Shown here one piece after another: positions 1 through 9,260 of a stretch of 64,000 nucleotides of DNA (positions are counted from its first letter, which is position 1; every line of letters starts with the position of its first letter). The notes beneath the pieces are model-generated. The model was given only the letters and a program-made list of their open reading frames with translations. It was not told the origin of the DNA and did no database searches. This DNA is from Pachyseris speciosa (Eukaryota > Cnidaria > Anthozoa > Scleractinia > Pachyseridae), in assembly GCA_016490735.1 (NCBI GenBank), contig JAEMWC010000039.1, positions 182,001 through 246,000 on the forward strand. Reading direction: 5' to 3'. The position numbers and the translations under genes are program-made.

Positions 1-1
1 C

Positions 2-406
2 AGCCCTCTCGGAGTGAATGCAACAATGATGAAAGGAATCTCCTTTGGCGCTGGACTGTCCCAGAAGTACACCAACCACTCGGTGCGAGCAGCCGCCATC
101 ACACTATGGTCAAACGCCAACGTTCCTTCACGCCACATCATGTCTATCTCCGGTCATGCAAACGAGCAAAGCATTTCAAGTTATAACTCCAGACCATCTG
201 TAAACCAGTTGAAGAACTGCTCCAACGTCCTCTCAAATGAGCTAGTTAGGAAACAAGCGAGTTCGGCAGTTGTTCCAGTGACGCCAGTTTCGTACTCTGC
301 CACAAACGCCAGTGCTATGGCCTTCCCAAATGGATTTTTCCATGGCCGCACCATTGCAAATGCGAATGTGTATGTTTTGCCGCAAAGTCATTATAATTCT
401 GCTTGA
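2..406 (+). CDS. Crypton-type tyrosine recombinase, C-terminal end only (5' end outside window)
   Basis: Open from the window edge to a TAA-type stop region at 406, about 134 residues. It carries the C-terminal half of a tyrosine recombinase catalytic domain: a leading SPLGVNATMMKG-like segment, then TNHSVR (the H-x-x-R box), then SGHANEQS (the G-H box), then SSYNSRPS, whose Tyr is the expected nucleophile. This arrangement is typical of the DUF3504/KIAA1958-like recombinases derived from Crypton DNA transposons, which cut and join DNA through a Tyr-DNA link. The last 75 residues are a low-complexity, Ser/Asn/Ala-rich tail. No lesion is visible in the part shown, so it may be a live element or a domesticated gene; upstream sequence would decide. 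The apparent start at 14 is only an internal GTG; the frame continues upstream. Confidence 0.8.
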   Translation, partial: SPLGVNATMMKGISFGAGLSQKYTNHSVRAAAITLWSNANVPSRHIMSISGHANEQSISSYNSRPSVNQLKNCSNVLSNELVRKQASSAVVPVTPVSYSATNASAMAFPNGFFHGRTIANANVYVLPQSHYNSA

Positions 407-659
407 ATATTTGCAGTAAGCGAACAGTAAAAGTTGAATTTTCATGAATGAAAGTTGAACTTCGCAGACGTTTTGCTCGATTCACAATTCTTGTGGTAGT
501 TTTCTCTTGTTGTAATTAGCCAATCAGAAACGCTCATTTTGGGGTATAAACCAATCAGATTGGGAGAAAGTTATAGACAACGCTTGTTCTTTCTTTGTGT
601 CACGATCTTGGTTACGCTCTCAAATAAACATTTTCTTTGACGTTGATATTGTGGTAAAA
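407..659. other. No gene seen
   Basis: AT-rich spacer between the recombinase and a foldback. It holds two close CCAATCAGA-like motifs (about 520-560), but no reading frame or RNA gene that I can support. Confidence 0.4.
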
Positions 660-824
660 AACAAATCGAATGTGGTTTAGCGTTGTCTGCACTCTTATCG
701 ACAAGGATATTCGTCATCACAGTGGTCAAAATCTGTTGTGGACTCCACAACATTTTGACCACAGTGATGACGAATATCGTTGTCTATAAGAGTGCAGACA
801 ACGCTAAACCACATTCGATTTGTT
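660..824. mobile_element. Foldback/MITE, about 80-bp arms, almost no loop
   Basis: The sequence from AACAAATCGAATGTGG at 660 reads back as its reverse complement to 824, with the turn near 743 (TTGTGGACTCCACAA). Only a few mismatches and a short indel separate the arms. It ends exactly where homology to the duplicated blocks begins (825), so it may mark a duplication breakpoint. Confidence 0.75.
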
Positions 825-1335
825 AAATGGCTTATTCAATGGTGGGCTTCTCAATTGCCGATCAACCGCCGCCCAAATAGCGGTAAACCATTTATTGTTG
901 TTAAAGTTTCCGTCTCGCGTTCTTGCGGATAAGTAAAACTTCTGAATACACTTATTTTATTGCCCGGGTGACATTTCTTCAATTGGTGTTTGAAATTCGT
1001 CTCGCTGTTAAAGCCATGCTGCCAAACAGTAAATGTTTCATTTTTTTATACTTATTTAAACTGCTTGACAGTTCACGTAAAGCATCGTACCTTTTTTATG
1101 CCTTAAAATTTGAGTTTGGAAAGATTAAACAACTTTCCATTAAAATGCAGTCAAACCAGAATTTTGTTGTCATTTTTGTATTTTTCGGAACAGCCCCCTT
1201 GTTTATCGATAAAATTTACTCCATGGTAACCGAAGCGAAACGGGGAGCCATTTTGTTTTTCTCCGTTTGTTCAGAGGTGAATGGTACTTGCTATTCACCT
1301 CCGAGTTAATCAATCTGAATGCACGGAAACCATGC

Positions 1336-1679
1336 AAATGCAAATGTGGCGAGGATGGCGAAGGATGGAGAAGATTGAAACGGATTACAAATGACATTTT
1401 TAAAAAATTGAGACAAAATCCAAAGACCGTGACGTAGCTCCTTTAACGATGCATACCTGTCTGACTACAATTTAGGGGACCATTTCTTGATATGCTCTAT
1501 TTCAGTGCAAATACTTTCTTTTGTTTCAGTAAACCAATATGGCCAGGAGTCACGTGAATGAAAACGCTCTTTTATCGTTATTGTGTTTTTAAATATATTT
1601 TCTGATCTCGTTTGCAATGAGAATTTGGCAACGAGGTTTAGCCCTGCCTCAATTTTTCAAAAAGGTCATATTTACATTT
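1336..1679. mobile_element. MITE, right terminal repeat mostly deleted
   Basis: The left end AAATGCAAATGTGGCGAGG is intact. The right inverted copy, seen complete at 29652-29712 and 36605-36665, has lost about 44 bp here and retains only CATATTTACATTT. Comparison with the other two copies shows the loss directly. Confidence 0.65.
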
Positions 1680-1981
1680 AGTCTTGTCTCGTTGGTGCTT
1701 ATCTTCTTATCTTCCACAAATCAGTGTTATTTCACTGTTACTTCTTATTAAAATGCACTTTCATGTCTCTAATAGTGGCCCAAAATATCGTGACTGAGCT
1801 CCTTTAAAGCCTCTTCGGTGCGCACTTAGGTAGCTTTGCAGGCGTTTCCAGCTTCACTACCAACGAACATTCATGCTCAGCCCGTGTTTCCCAAGTGCTA
1901 AAAGCGTAACCTAATTTGTTTGATGAGCATATCGTAAAGTAACAGTAAAAGAGGACAACGCATTTCTCTGCTGTAAAATAA

Positions 1982-1987
1982 TTTATT
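1982..1987 (-). terminator. Poly(A) signal AATAAA, Cys-rich gene copy 1
   Basis: AATAAA on the minus strand about 143 nt past the stop at 2130. The equivalent sequence in the two later copies has changed to an ATTTATAAATTAATTAATTT-like run without a canonical AATAAA. Confidence 0.45.
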
Positions 1988-2129
1988 TATAAATCGCTGC
2001 TGTACTGTACAAAACCTTTTGGTACTAACTGAACTTTGAAATCATTTTTAGTTTTGGTGGTATGTGGTGATTATTCATCGCCTTCACGTTGCTCCTTAAA
2101 ATTAGTAATGATTCTTTTCGTTTTCGGTT

Positions 2130-3490
2130 TCAATAACAATCGCTCGGCAAAAGCACTGTGGTTGTGCTCGTGTCTGTAGCGCTGCAACATGTTGAATAGG
2201 TAACCACTTGCTTCTTCTGATATCCTGTGCATCCGTTTCCTGTCTTGCAAACCGCAAGATCGTACCTGTTGTTGCAGATAGTTATGGGGATGATTTTTTC
2301 AATACACCTGTTTGATGCACTGGATGGTGCGTATCCAGTTGCGCCAGCAACGATACTTTGCAAAGAAATAGGATTACAGCTTGCGCCTTGAGACGACGGA
2401 GAACTTTGAGGTCTAGCGTCAACAAGTCCAATGAAGCCAACAGAGATAGCCAGGAACAGCGTGACTTTCAAAATTTGGATGGCCTAAAGAACAAAAAGGT
2501 AAACATGTCGGTTAAATAAAGTGAGGAGCTTACCGCCGCGCATGCTGCGATGGTTAAGGGTTGTTGAATGTACGTAAGTTAATCAAGATAGGGCATCTTT
2601 GAGGTATACTTAAGTCCTTAAAATGTTGATCACTGTTAAATCATTGGTCGAAAAATTCTTCCAAGGCGGAAATGTTGAGCAACATGCATAACTGAAGCAC
2701 TCTCCACCACCCCACTCCCCTAGGAAGAACCTGATATCCTGGCGGCAAAGAATGAGCAATAATTGTTTCACAAGATAGTGTGCCTAAAGTTACTTTAGTT
2801 ACTAAGTTAGTTGCTATTCACTTTCTTCATTCGAATTCCGGAAGATGCCTTCGCTGATCTACGGAAAAATAATTGAAACCGAATTGGAGACGGAAAGATT
2901 CCGAAAGAGGATCATATTAGGCGAGTGTAACTGTGTAAAACTTTCTCTATCTCTGATCTGCATTTGGCAAATGATTGAACAAACTGGAAAAAATAATTCA
3001 GAAGTGACAAATGAATGTAGTCCCACTCAAGGAGAAAAATACACAGCACCGTCTCCTGGCGTTTCCAGATTGGGTTAGTTAACAGGAAGTGATTGGTTCG
3101 GATTCTTCGACTAGAAGTTTGAGTCGCATACAGTTCCAGAGACGATCATTTCAAGCTGCAGCTGGCTGCCGAAAACGCTAGCTGATATTATCAGTACACA
3201 TGTCAAGACTTATTTGCCACTCCTGAATTTCTGAATCCATTAAGGCTCTCCGATCTCCACTGAAACAGACCACTAGGATGCTGCGACCAGTCCTTTGTTA
3301 GTAATAAAAAGTACTTAAGGTGACTATGATAGTTAAAGAAACAGTATAAATTAACAAGTCTAAAGCTAAGAATCTAAGTGCTATAAATGTAAAACGGGAA
3401 GGACAAGCTAAGGAGATGATACAACTATAGCATCAGTAAAAAGTTTCAGAAGAAAATTAGAGAGCTTACAAGCTGAAAGAAGTTCGCCAT
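2130..3490 (-). CDS. Small secreted 8-cysteine protein, copy 1
   Basis: Two exons. Exon 1 (3490-3470) encodes MANFFQL and ends CTT|GTAAGC. Exon 2 (2483-2130) follows acceptor TTCTTTAG. The intron is 986 bp, phase 0. The product is 124 residues. Residues 1 to about 34 form a signal peptide: a hydrophobic core LFLAISVGFIGL ends at VDA|RP, the likely cleavage site. The mature part, about 90 residues, has eight Cys with spacing C-23-C-9-C-8-C-5-C-13-CC-15-C-Y(end). The Cys pattern suggests a disulfide-stabilised, possibly cystine-knot-like extracellular protein, but I do not recognise the family and assign no function. Exon 2 alone begins with an in-frame TTG, not a real start; the ATG comes from exon 1, which has good context (A at -3, G at +4). 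It differs from the copies at 30166 and 37119 at three residues, all in the C-terminal half. Confidence 0.82.
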
Positions 3491-3584
3491 ATTTTCTTGC
3501 GTGTTCTTGCAAACGAGTCCTGTGAGATTCTTCTACTTCTTCTAGCCAATGAACTGAGATACATTTCTCTCGAATCGTGAAGCT

Positions 3585-3592
3585 CTTATATA
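3585..3592 (-). promoter_or_regulatory. TATA box of Cys-rich gene copy 1
   Basis: TATATAAG on the minus strand, 95 nt upstream of the ATG at 3490. This gives a predicted short 5' UTR of about 65-70 nt. It is conserved at the same distance in both other minus-strand copies. Confidence 0.65.
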
Positions 3593-3599
3593 CCCAAGT

Positions 3600-5462
3600 G
3601 AGTCAAAAATAGATTCTAGCTTTCCTGTAGTGTGATGTAGACATTAGTTTCATAATTTTTTTCTGAATTGCTTTGAGAAGAATAGTTGGCTATGCTTGAC
3701 TTGTCAACAAAAGCCATTTTAGTTTAATTTCCTATACAGAACAGTTCAGAATCGAACTTCAAGCTACAATAGACGGATGTAAATTCTTTGATATACTTGC
3801 AACACGGAACCACAGAAGACACATACATCAGACATTCTAAATTCATTCCTCCTTTAAGGTTCTTCTATTTTATTCTCTAGTAGAATTTGCTTATAAAGAA
3901 ACGACTGGCAGTTAGGAAGCTCTTCAACTGCTATACTGACTGGTCATATCTTTGACAGATTGGTCCTGTTAATGCCACCTAAGCATATCAAAAAGGCTTA
4001 GCATTGATTTTGTGTTAAATAGTCGTCGAACCATGAAAAACGTGTGCCGGTTTCAGACTCGAAACAGCCGATTAAGCTTAGACAAAGTGCGTTACATATT
4101 CTTTCTTTCCATAGGAGTAAGTTTTCCTTCATTATACACCCAGTTTACCCACATCCCAAAAGAATCAGAAAGGTAATTTTTTTTATCTGTTAATACAATT
4201 CAAATTGACCTTTGGTATTCAAATTTTTTGGCTCTCGACTTTCGCATTGGTAAATATATCCCTCATCAAAATGATTGTTTAGCCGTATGCTGTTTATTCT
4301 ATGCGTGTTACGTAATTGCGCATCATAAGTGATCATGGAGCCGTGAAAATAAAAAGGTTTACCTATCGATGCAGTGGAGGATTCGTAACCGGAAGGAATT
4401 CTTTGGTAACTTTTTTTTAGCGCTGAAACATGTTGATCAGTCCACGAACTCCTTAAAATAAACTAGGAAGGTTTAATGTGAGTTAGATAATTCCCGGTCA
4501 TGCAGTTACGGTTTATTATCACAGGAAGTAGATGGATAACTTATATACATATGATTTCTTATCTTGATATGTTATCTTTGTCGAGAAGACGTCTGTTCCA
4601 GTGGGCTGTCTGGAATATTCCTCTGCTTTGATGAGTTTTTTCATTGTAAGTTACTTTGTACGTGCGCGTCAGTAGCAAGCAATATTTTCTTGACTGCCAG
4701 GGCACAAAATTGTTGGTAAAAGTAGCCCTTGTTTGCATAACAATGACTTCATTTAATACTTCCCTTGGCCAAATCTATTTCAAACTAGAGAAAAGAGGAA
4801 AATCAGAGATAGAATAATAGATACGGTTTCGCATAAAAATGGATGGTAGTGGCTTGACGTAATACACCCAGTTTCATGCTAACGTGGATCGTAGCACATT
4901 GACCAGCTTTACATCTCCCGTTATTCCCCTTTTTGAAGTCGGTAAATTTAATTTAATTCTTCTTTCAATTCATTCAATTCAGTGGAATAAAGAACGATCA
5001 CCATAACAAATACATTTGAAACTCAACGGTCATGGTGAAACAAGTACTGGGTGACATTTGCCTCCAATTTCTTAACTCGTGCCCCCAAGTTGACCCGTAA
5101 AACATGGTGAAAACTGACGCCAGTTTTTGAAGGGAAAATAAATATTTTGCCCATTTATGAATTACTTGTGAAATCTTCACTCGGATTTCAGTAATTTGAT
5201 TATTAATCTATTTGAAAACGTTAAAATATTTTAATATCTTAGAGAAGAAAAAAAGTCCCACAATTTTGACCTTAAAAGTGATCAATTCCTATACGGCTTG
5301 TATAACGTTTAACCGCGCGGTCATCACCGTTAGCGGTATAAACTCATTTTGATAGGCGTTATGTCACATCCACACTCGGTTTTCAAGAGACTGGTATCTA
5401 GTGATCATTTTGATGGAATTTTTTCTTTAGTTGGAGCAATCTGTCTGGCCCAGCCTTGTCCC
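3600..5462. other. No gene seen (block I intergenic)
   Basis: AT-rich sequence upstream of the Cys-rich gene, colinear with 38570-40439. A minus-strand frame that is open in the block II copy (39833-39489) is broken here by a small insertion near 4645, so it is not supported as coding. Confidence 0.5.
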
Positions 5463-5535
5463 TAGGCGTTCTCGGCTCGGTCAAACCCAACCGTAAGCGG
5501 TTAAGTGACCGATAGAGACTCGCCGAGAACGCCTA
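5463..5535. mobile_element. 73-bp foldback
   Basis: Perfect 14-bp terminal inverted repeats, TAGGCGTTCTCGGC and GCCGAGAACGCCTA. A matching copy lies at 40440-40512 in block II. Confidence 0.6.
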
Positions 5536-6236
5536 ACAAATATTGCCATATCCACCATAAATAACATTGAAATATGCACGAGATCGTACGTTACAATAAT
5601 GGCATAATATACCTCTGAGTTTGCTGCACAAAGGATGGGTGTCCACATGGTTTCGAAATTTGTACTGTCTATTTTTTTTTTTTATGACATTGGCTTAATT
5701 AAATATGAGATTCTGTCATTTTTATTTTCTTGGGTAGTCAGCTAACAGAGTTCAAACCGGCCTCCTGTAAACACCTCAGTGGAATCCTCAGTAGCCATCT
5801 GAGTTCGTACCGGTGTCATTTAATCAGGGCCTAAATCACGGCAAGGTTGTAGGGCCAACTTTCTATAAAAATATTACAATCGTATCGAAGACACACAAAT
5901 TGACTGTGACACACAAATCGGATCAAAATGAAGTGCTCCTCTCGATCGCATATATCGTTTATGCCGTATCCGCCATTTCACTTTTAGTTAGGATCCTTTC
6001 CCTTTCCACTCGAACTCCGTCTTCCAGGGTCTTAAAAAGTCCTATCTCGGGACGAAACGCTTGGTTATAGCCGCCATTTTGAAAATTTCTCGGACATTCG
6101 AGCTCAGCTGCGCATGGGGAATAGTTCATTTCAGTAACGCGCATGCCCGGAGCAATTTTTGGCATGCTAATGCTGTGCTGTAATGACGAAATCTTGTTTC
6201 GTTAAGACCATTCAGGGTCGGGAATAATATTCACGA

Positions 6237-6343
6237 AACAATTCACGTTTGAACACACAACTTGCATTGACTATATATCATTACCCTGATAGAAGTAACT
6301 TCTGTCACGGTAATGATATATAGTCATTGTAAGTGAATTGTTT
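6237..6343. mobile_element. Foldback, about 107 bp
   Basis: Outer arms AAACAATTCAC and GTGAATTGTTT. Inner arms of about 35 bp are centred near 6297 and include ACTATATATCATTACC and its complement. The block II partner is 41214-41321. Confidence 0.65.
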
Positions 6344-6448
6344 ATATTTGTTAAGCCTGTAGCGGTGAAAGTTGGGTTCTTGGAGTTTCTTTTACGCTGC
6401 AGTAGACTTCTCCAACACTCAACAATGTAAGCTCCACTGCTACTTGTT

Positions 6449-7702
6449 TTGCAATTTTTGCGTAAAAATACAACAGTTCTCTGCGCTAAACAATGTACTA
6501 TTTACCCTTCAATCGGCCCCACACTGTTTGTACTGTACACAAACGACCTGCCAAGTTCAGTTTCCTCTGGCTCCGTGTTCATGTATGCAGATGACACCAC
6601 TGTCTATTGTATTGGTGATAATGTGGATAATGCTGTGACATCTCTTAACGCAGCATTATCAGATTTAAACAGGTGGTGCCAAGATAACTCGTTAACTCTC
6701 CATTCGGGAAAGTGCGAAGCAATGTTACCGATGTAAAAACCAATGATCGGGCCTCTAAACTCGGTGAACATTGGGCAGGATCGAATCGAGTGGGTTAATC
6801 GCACTCGTTTCCTAGGCATCATAATTGACGATAGCCTTTCTTGGTCACAACACCTTACAGACGTAAAGAAGAGTTTCGTAAACAAACTGAACCTCATAAA
6901 GAGGAGTTATTTCCTAGAAAAAAAAAATTTACTGGATTTGTACTATAAAGTTATATTGCCTGCAGTTTTATATGGCCTTATCGTGTAGGGAGGAGCCGCT
7001 AATGCAGAACAGTTAAACTCCTTGGAAATACTTCACCGTAGGGCAGCAAGGATGATCTACAATCTGCCCTACGATATGCCATCAGCTGATGTTTACCGGT
7101 ATTCCAAGTGGAGTACTTCAAGTCACATGTATAAGCTTCGAGTGATTAAATTATTTTACAACTAGGTATTTTAGTTAGTGACGAAGCTCCCCACGCATTA
7201 TCTTACTTAGTGAACAAATCTTGTGCTGCTTACGACTTACAACGGAGTAACAGGATCATAGTACCACGCTTCAATTCGTACTTCCTTAAAAACTCCATTA
7301 GCCATAGAGGTGCCATCTTATGGAACGCTGTCTGCACGTACTACACCGGCTCCCAATTTATGGCTTTTTATCGTAACGTGAAGATGGACAGGTATATCAA
7401 GGACCTTCATTTTAGTGCGCAGTCAGTTCAGTCGATTCCTAGACTTTTTCAAGATTTTAAGTGCTTTTAGATTTAGTCGGATTTTTTGACTCTTACTGTC
7501 ATAGTCATTTGTTTAAAATTGAGTCTGTATTTTACCTAAGTTAAATCCTATTATCACATTATTCTTATTATTCTTCTAACGTTATTCTCAAGAAATAATT
7601 CAGTTTTAACATGTTTTTATCTGATTTTTAATTTGTATTCGTATCCTATATACGCGACCCCACAAGCACATGCTTTACACTTTCATCGTGTTTAAATAAA
7701 GG

Positions 7703-7733
<31 letters not shown>

Positions 7734-7740
7734 TGTATGT
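6449..7740 (+). pseudogene. Non-LTR retrotransposon (CR1/L2-like LINE), 5'-truncated and dead
   Basis: Encodes the C-terminal half of a LINE reverse transcriptase: GPTLFVLYTNDLP, the catalytic YADD box at about 6581 (MYADDTTVYC), a RWCQDNSLTLHSGKCEAM motif, FLGIIIDDSLSWSQHL and AVLYGLIV. After a shift of frame comes the usual LINE C-terminus (SNRIIVPRFNSYFLKNS, RGAILWNAV) at about 7230-7340. In-frame stops occur at 6734 and 6986, and the frame changes before 7210. The 3' end is AAATAAAGG followed by an ATGT microsatellite, the typical 3' tail of this LINE class. Sequence upstream of 6500 is not recognisable as RT. Confidence 0.88.
7705..7740 (+). repeat. (ATGT)9 LINE 3' tail
   Basis: Nine ATGT units close the LINE; the duplicated copy at 42641-42696 has fourteen. 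Confidence 0.9.
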
Positions 7741-8388
7741 CATAATGTTATTTGAAGCGGAGAGTAAAAAGTCGAGTCACTTAAAACATTTTGTGCACAA
7801 GAGGTACATGGTTTGTGAGCAAGCAAGGCGGTCAGCATGTTTGCCAGATGACGATCACCGGAAGACGCTGTAAGACACTCTCTTCTGCCAGTCCGACTAA
7901 TCATTTCCGGATAAAGTTTCTATATGAAGGGGTAGAATACTTTCAAAAAGAACGTCGGCAACTGAAAAGCAGGAAAAGGAACCTGAAGGGGCCATGATGC
8001 TGCTCGTCAGATGTCTTTACTGAGTAAATACCGTAGCATCCTGAAATCTGAAACAACGAGAGCGATTTCAATTAGCAACAAGAAATTAATAATTGAGGAA
8101 AGGAAAATTACACTTCGTAGTGAAACTAGTCACTTGAAGAAAGTCAGTGTTCTTTGGATCGGTTATTGAACACATTCGTAATCATGATATGACAAAGCCC
8201 GGCCTTCCATCTGGTGTTGTCTTATGTTGGCCAGAGGAGAGACTGTAGTATTATGCAGCAGCGACATTTTGAAACGAAGAGTATATAAGCGTGGGACTTC
8301 TTCTTAGACTAGTAAAGGTGTTAAATAAGTGGTTGCGGTCGAATTGCATTGTCTCAAGATTTATATAACTATTTAAAGCAAAGATTAT
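7741..8388. other. No gene seen (between LINE and Gypsy)
   Basis: Colinear with 42697-43339. No supported reading frame. The last bases, AAAGCAAAGATTAT, are the Gypsy insertion target. Confidence 0.5.
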
Positions 8389-8543
8389 TGTAGTGTATTA
8401 GGACAGCGGTAGTCCGCGAATATATCCGGGAACTTGCGGCGTGTGTTGGAGCGGGAAAGTGAGCGGTGATGTATTTCGTGTGCTCGGACTAAAGCGTATG
8501 TTTTTGCCTCTGTGGCTTGCTTTTGTGGCTTCACTACACTATA
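8389..8543 (+). repeat. 5' LTR of Gypsy element
   Basis: Starts TGTAGTGTATTAGG, contains an AATAAAG-like motif degraded to ACTAAAG, and ends CACTACACTATA. It aligns end to end with 12747-12901. Confidence 0.88.
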
Positions 8544-8546
8544 AAT

Positions 8547-8560
8547 TGGCGTCGAGGATG
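8547..8560 (+). other. Candidate primer-binding site
   Basis: TGGCGTCGAGGATG begins 3 bases after the LTR, the normal position and a TGGCG-type start for a tRNA primer-binding site. It overlaps the gag ATG at 8558. Confidence 0.5.
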
Positions 8561-9260
8561 TCGAATTCCGTGGAAACAGAGTTGCCGCCGTTAGATTTAA
8601 CAGGCTCTTCATCTCAGGTCGCGGAACGTTGGCGACAGTGGAAAAGATCGTATCAGTATTATATCAATAACAATTGAATCACGAACGCCGTTCGGAAAAA
8701 GGCTCAATTACTTCATTTAGCGGGTATGGCAGTACAAGATATTTACGAAGATCTTCCAGATCCCTGGCCGGTCATTGCCGAGGAGGATAACGTTTTCAAA
8801 GTGTGTCTTATAAAGCTGGATGCTCATTTTCGAGCCGAGGACAACGTGCCATTTGAGCGACATATTTTTCGTCAACTTGCAGCGACATAGGGGGATACCG
8901 CTGAAAAATTCATTGTTCGCCTTTGTAAACAAGCCCGTCATTGCAATTTTGGCGAAGCTTTGAGCGAAAATCATCTGATTAAAAAGCTCCCTGATGTCGA
9001 GTTGAAGAAGAAGCTGCTGGAAGTCAATAATATTACTTTGGAAGCTGCACTAGATAAAGTTCGGAATTGGGAAGCCTCACGTGATAAAGCAAATTGTCAC
9101 TCGAGTTCGAGAGCCAGGAGCAAGCACTAATGTGGTTGAGGAAACTTCAGGGCCTGGATTTAGAGGAAAACGTCTCAAAACATGGTTCAACTGTGTTACA
9201 GAGGGTCACTTTGCTCAAGATAGAAATTGTCCAGCTCGAGGTCGTAGAAGTGTAGTAATT
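8558..9260 (+). pseudogene. gag: Gypsy gag (broken)
   Basis: Starts at ATG 8558 just after the LTR. The readable capsid-like region includes ERWRQWKRSYQYYI, LLHLAGMAVQDIYEDLP and NVFKVCLIKLDAHF, followed by a nucleocapsid remnant WFNCVTEGHFAQDRNCPARG (CCHC knuckle lacking its first Cys). Stops fall at 8675 and at TAG 8888. The 8888 stop is shared with block II (44520), so it predates the duplication. Confidence 0.82.

Noticed and set aside
2471..2473. TTG as the start of Cys-rich copy 1 (likewise 30507 and 37460)
   Set aside because: Internal codon of exon 2. The frame runs back to the splice acceptor, and a conserved ATG exon with donor exists about 1 kb upstream in all copies.
2533..2545. 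Alternative first exon ATGCGCGGC|GGTAAG close to exon 2 of Cys-rich copy 1
   Set aside because: Splicing from it would put exon 2 out of frame; MANFFQL at 3470-3490 keeps the frame and matches the diverged gene.
2130..3490. Assignment of the Cys-rich family to IL-17, Spaetzle or the coral SCRiP family
   Set aside because: The cysteine order lacks the C-x-C end of IL-17 and does not fit the SCRiP spacing as I know it; similarity is too weak to name without a profile search.
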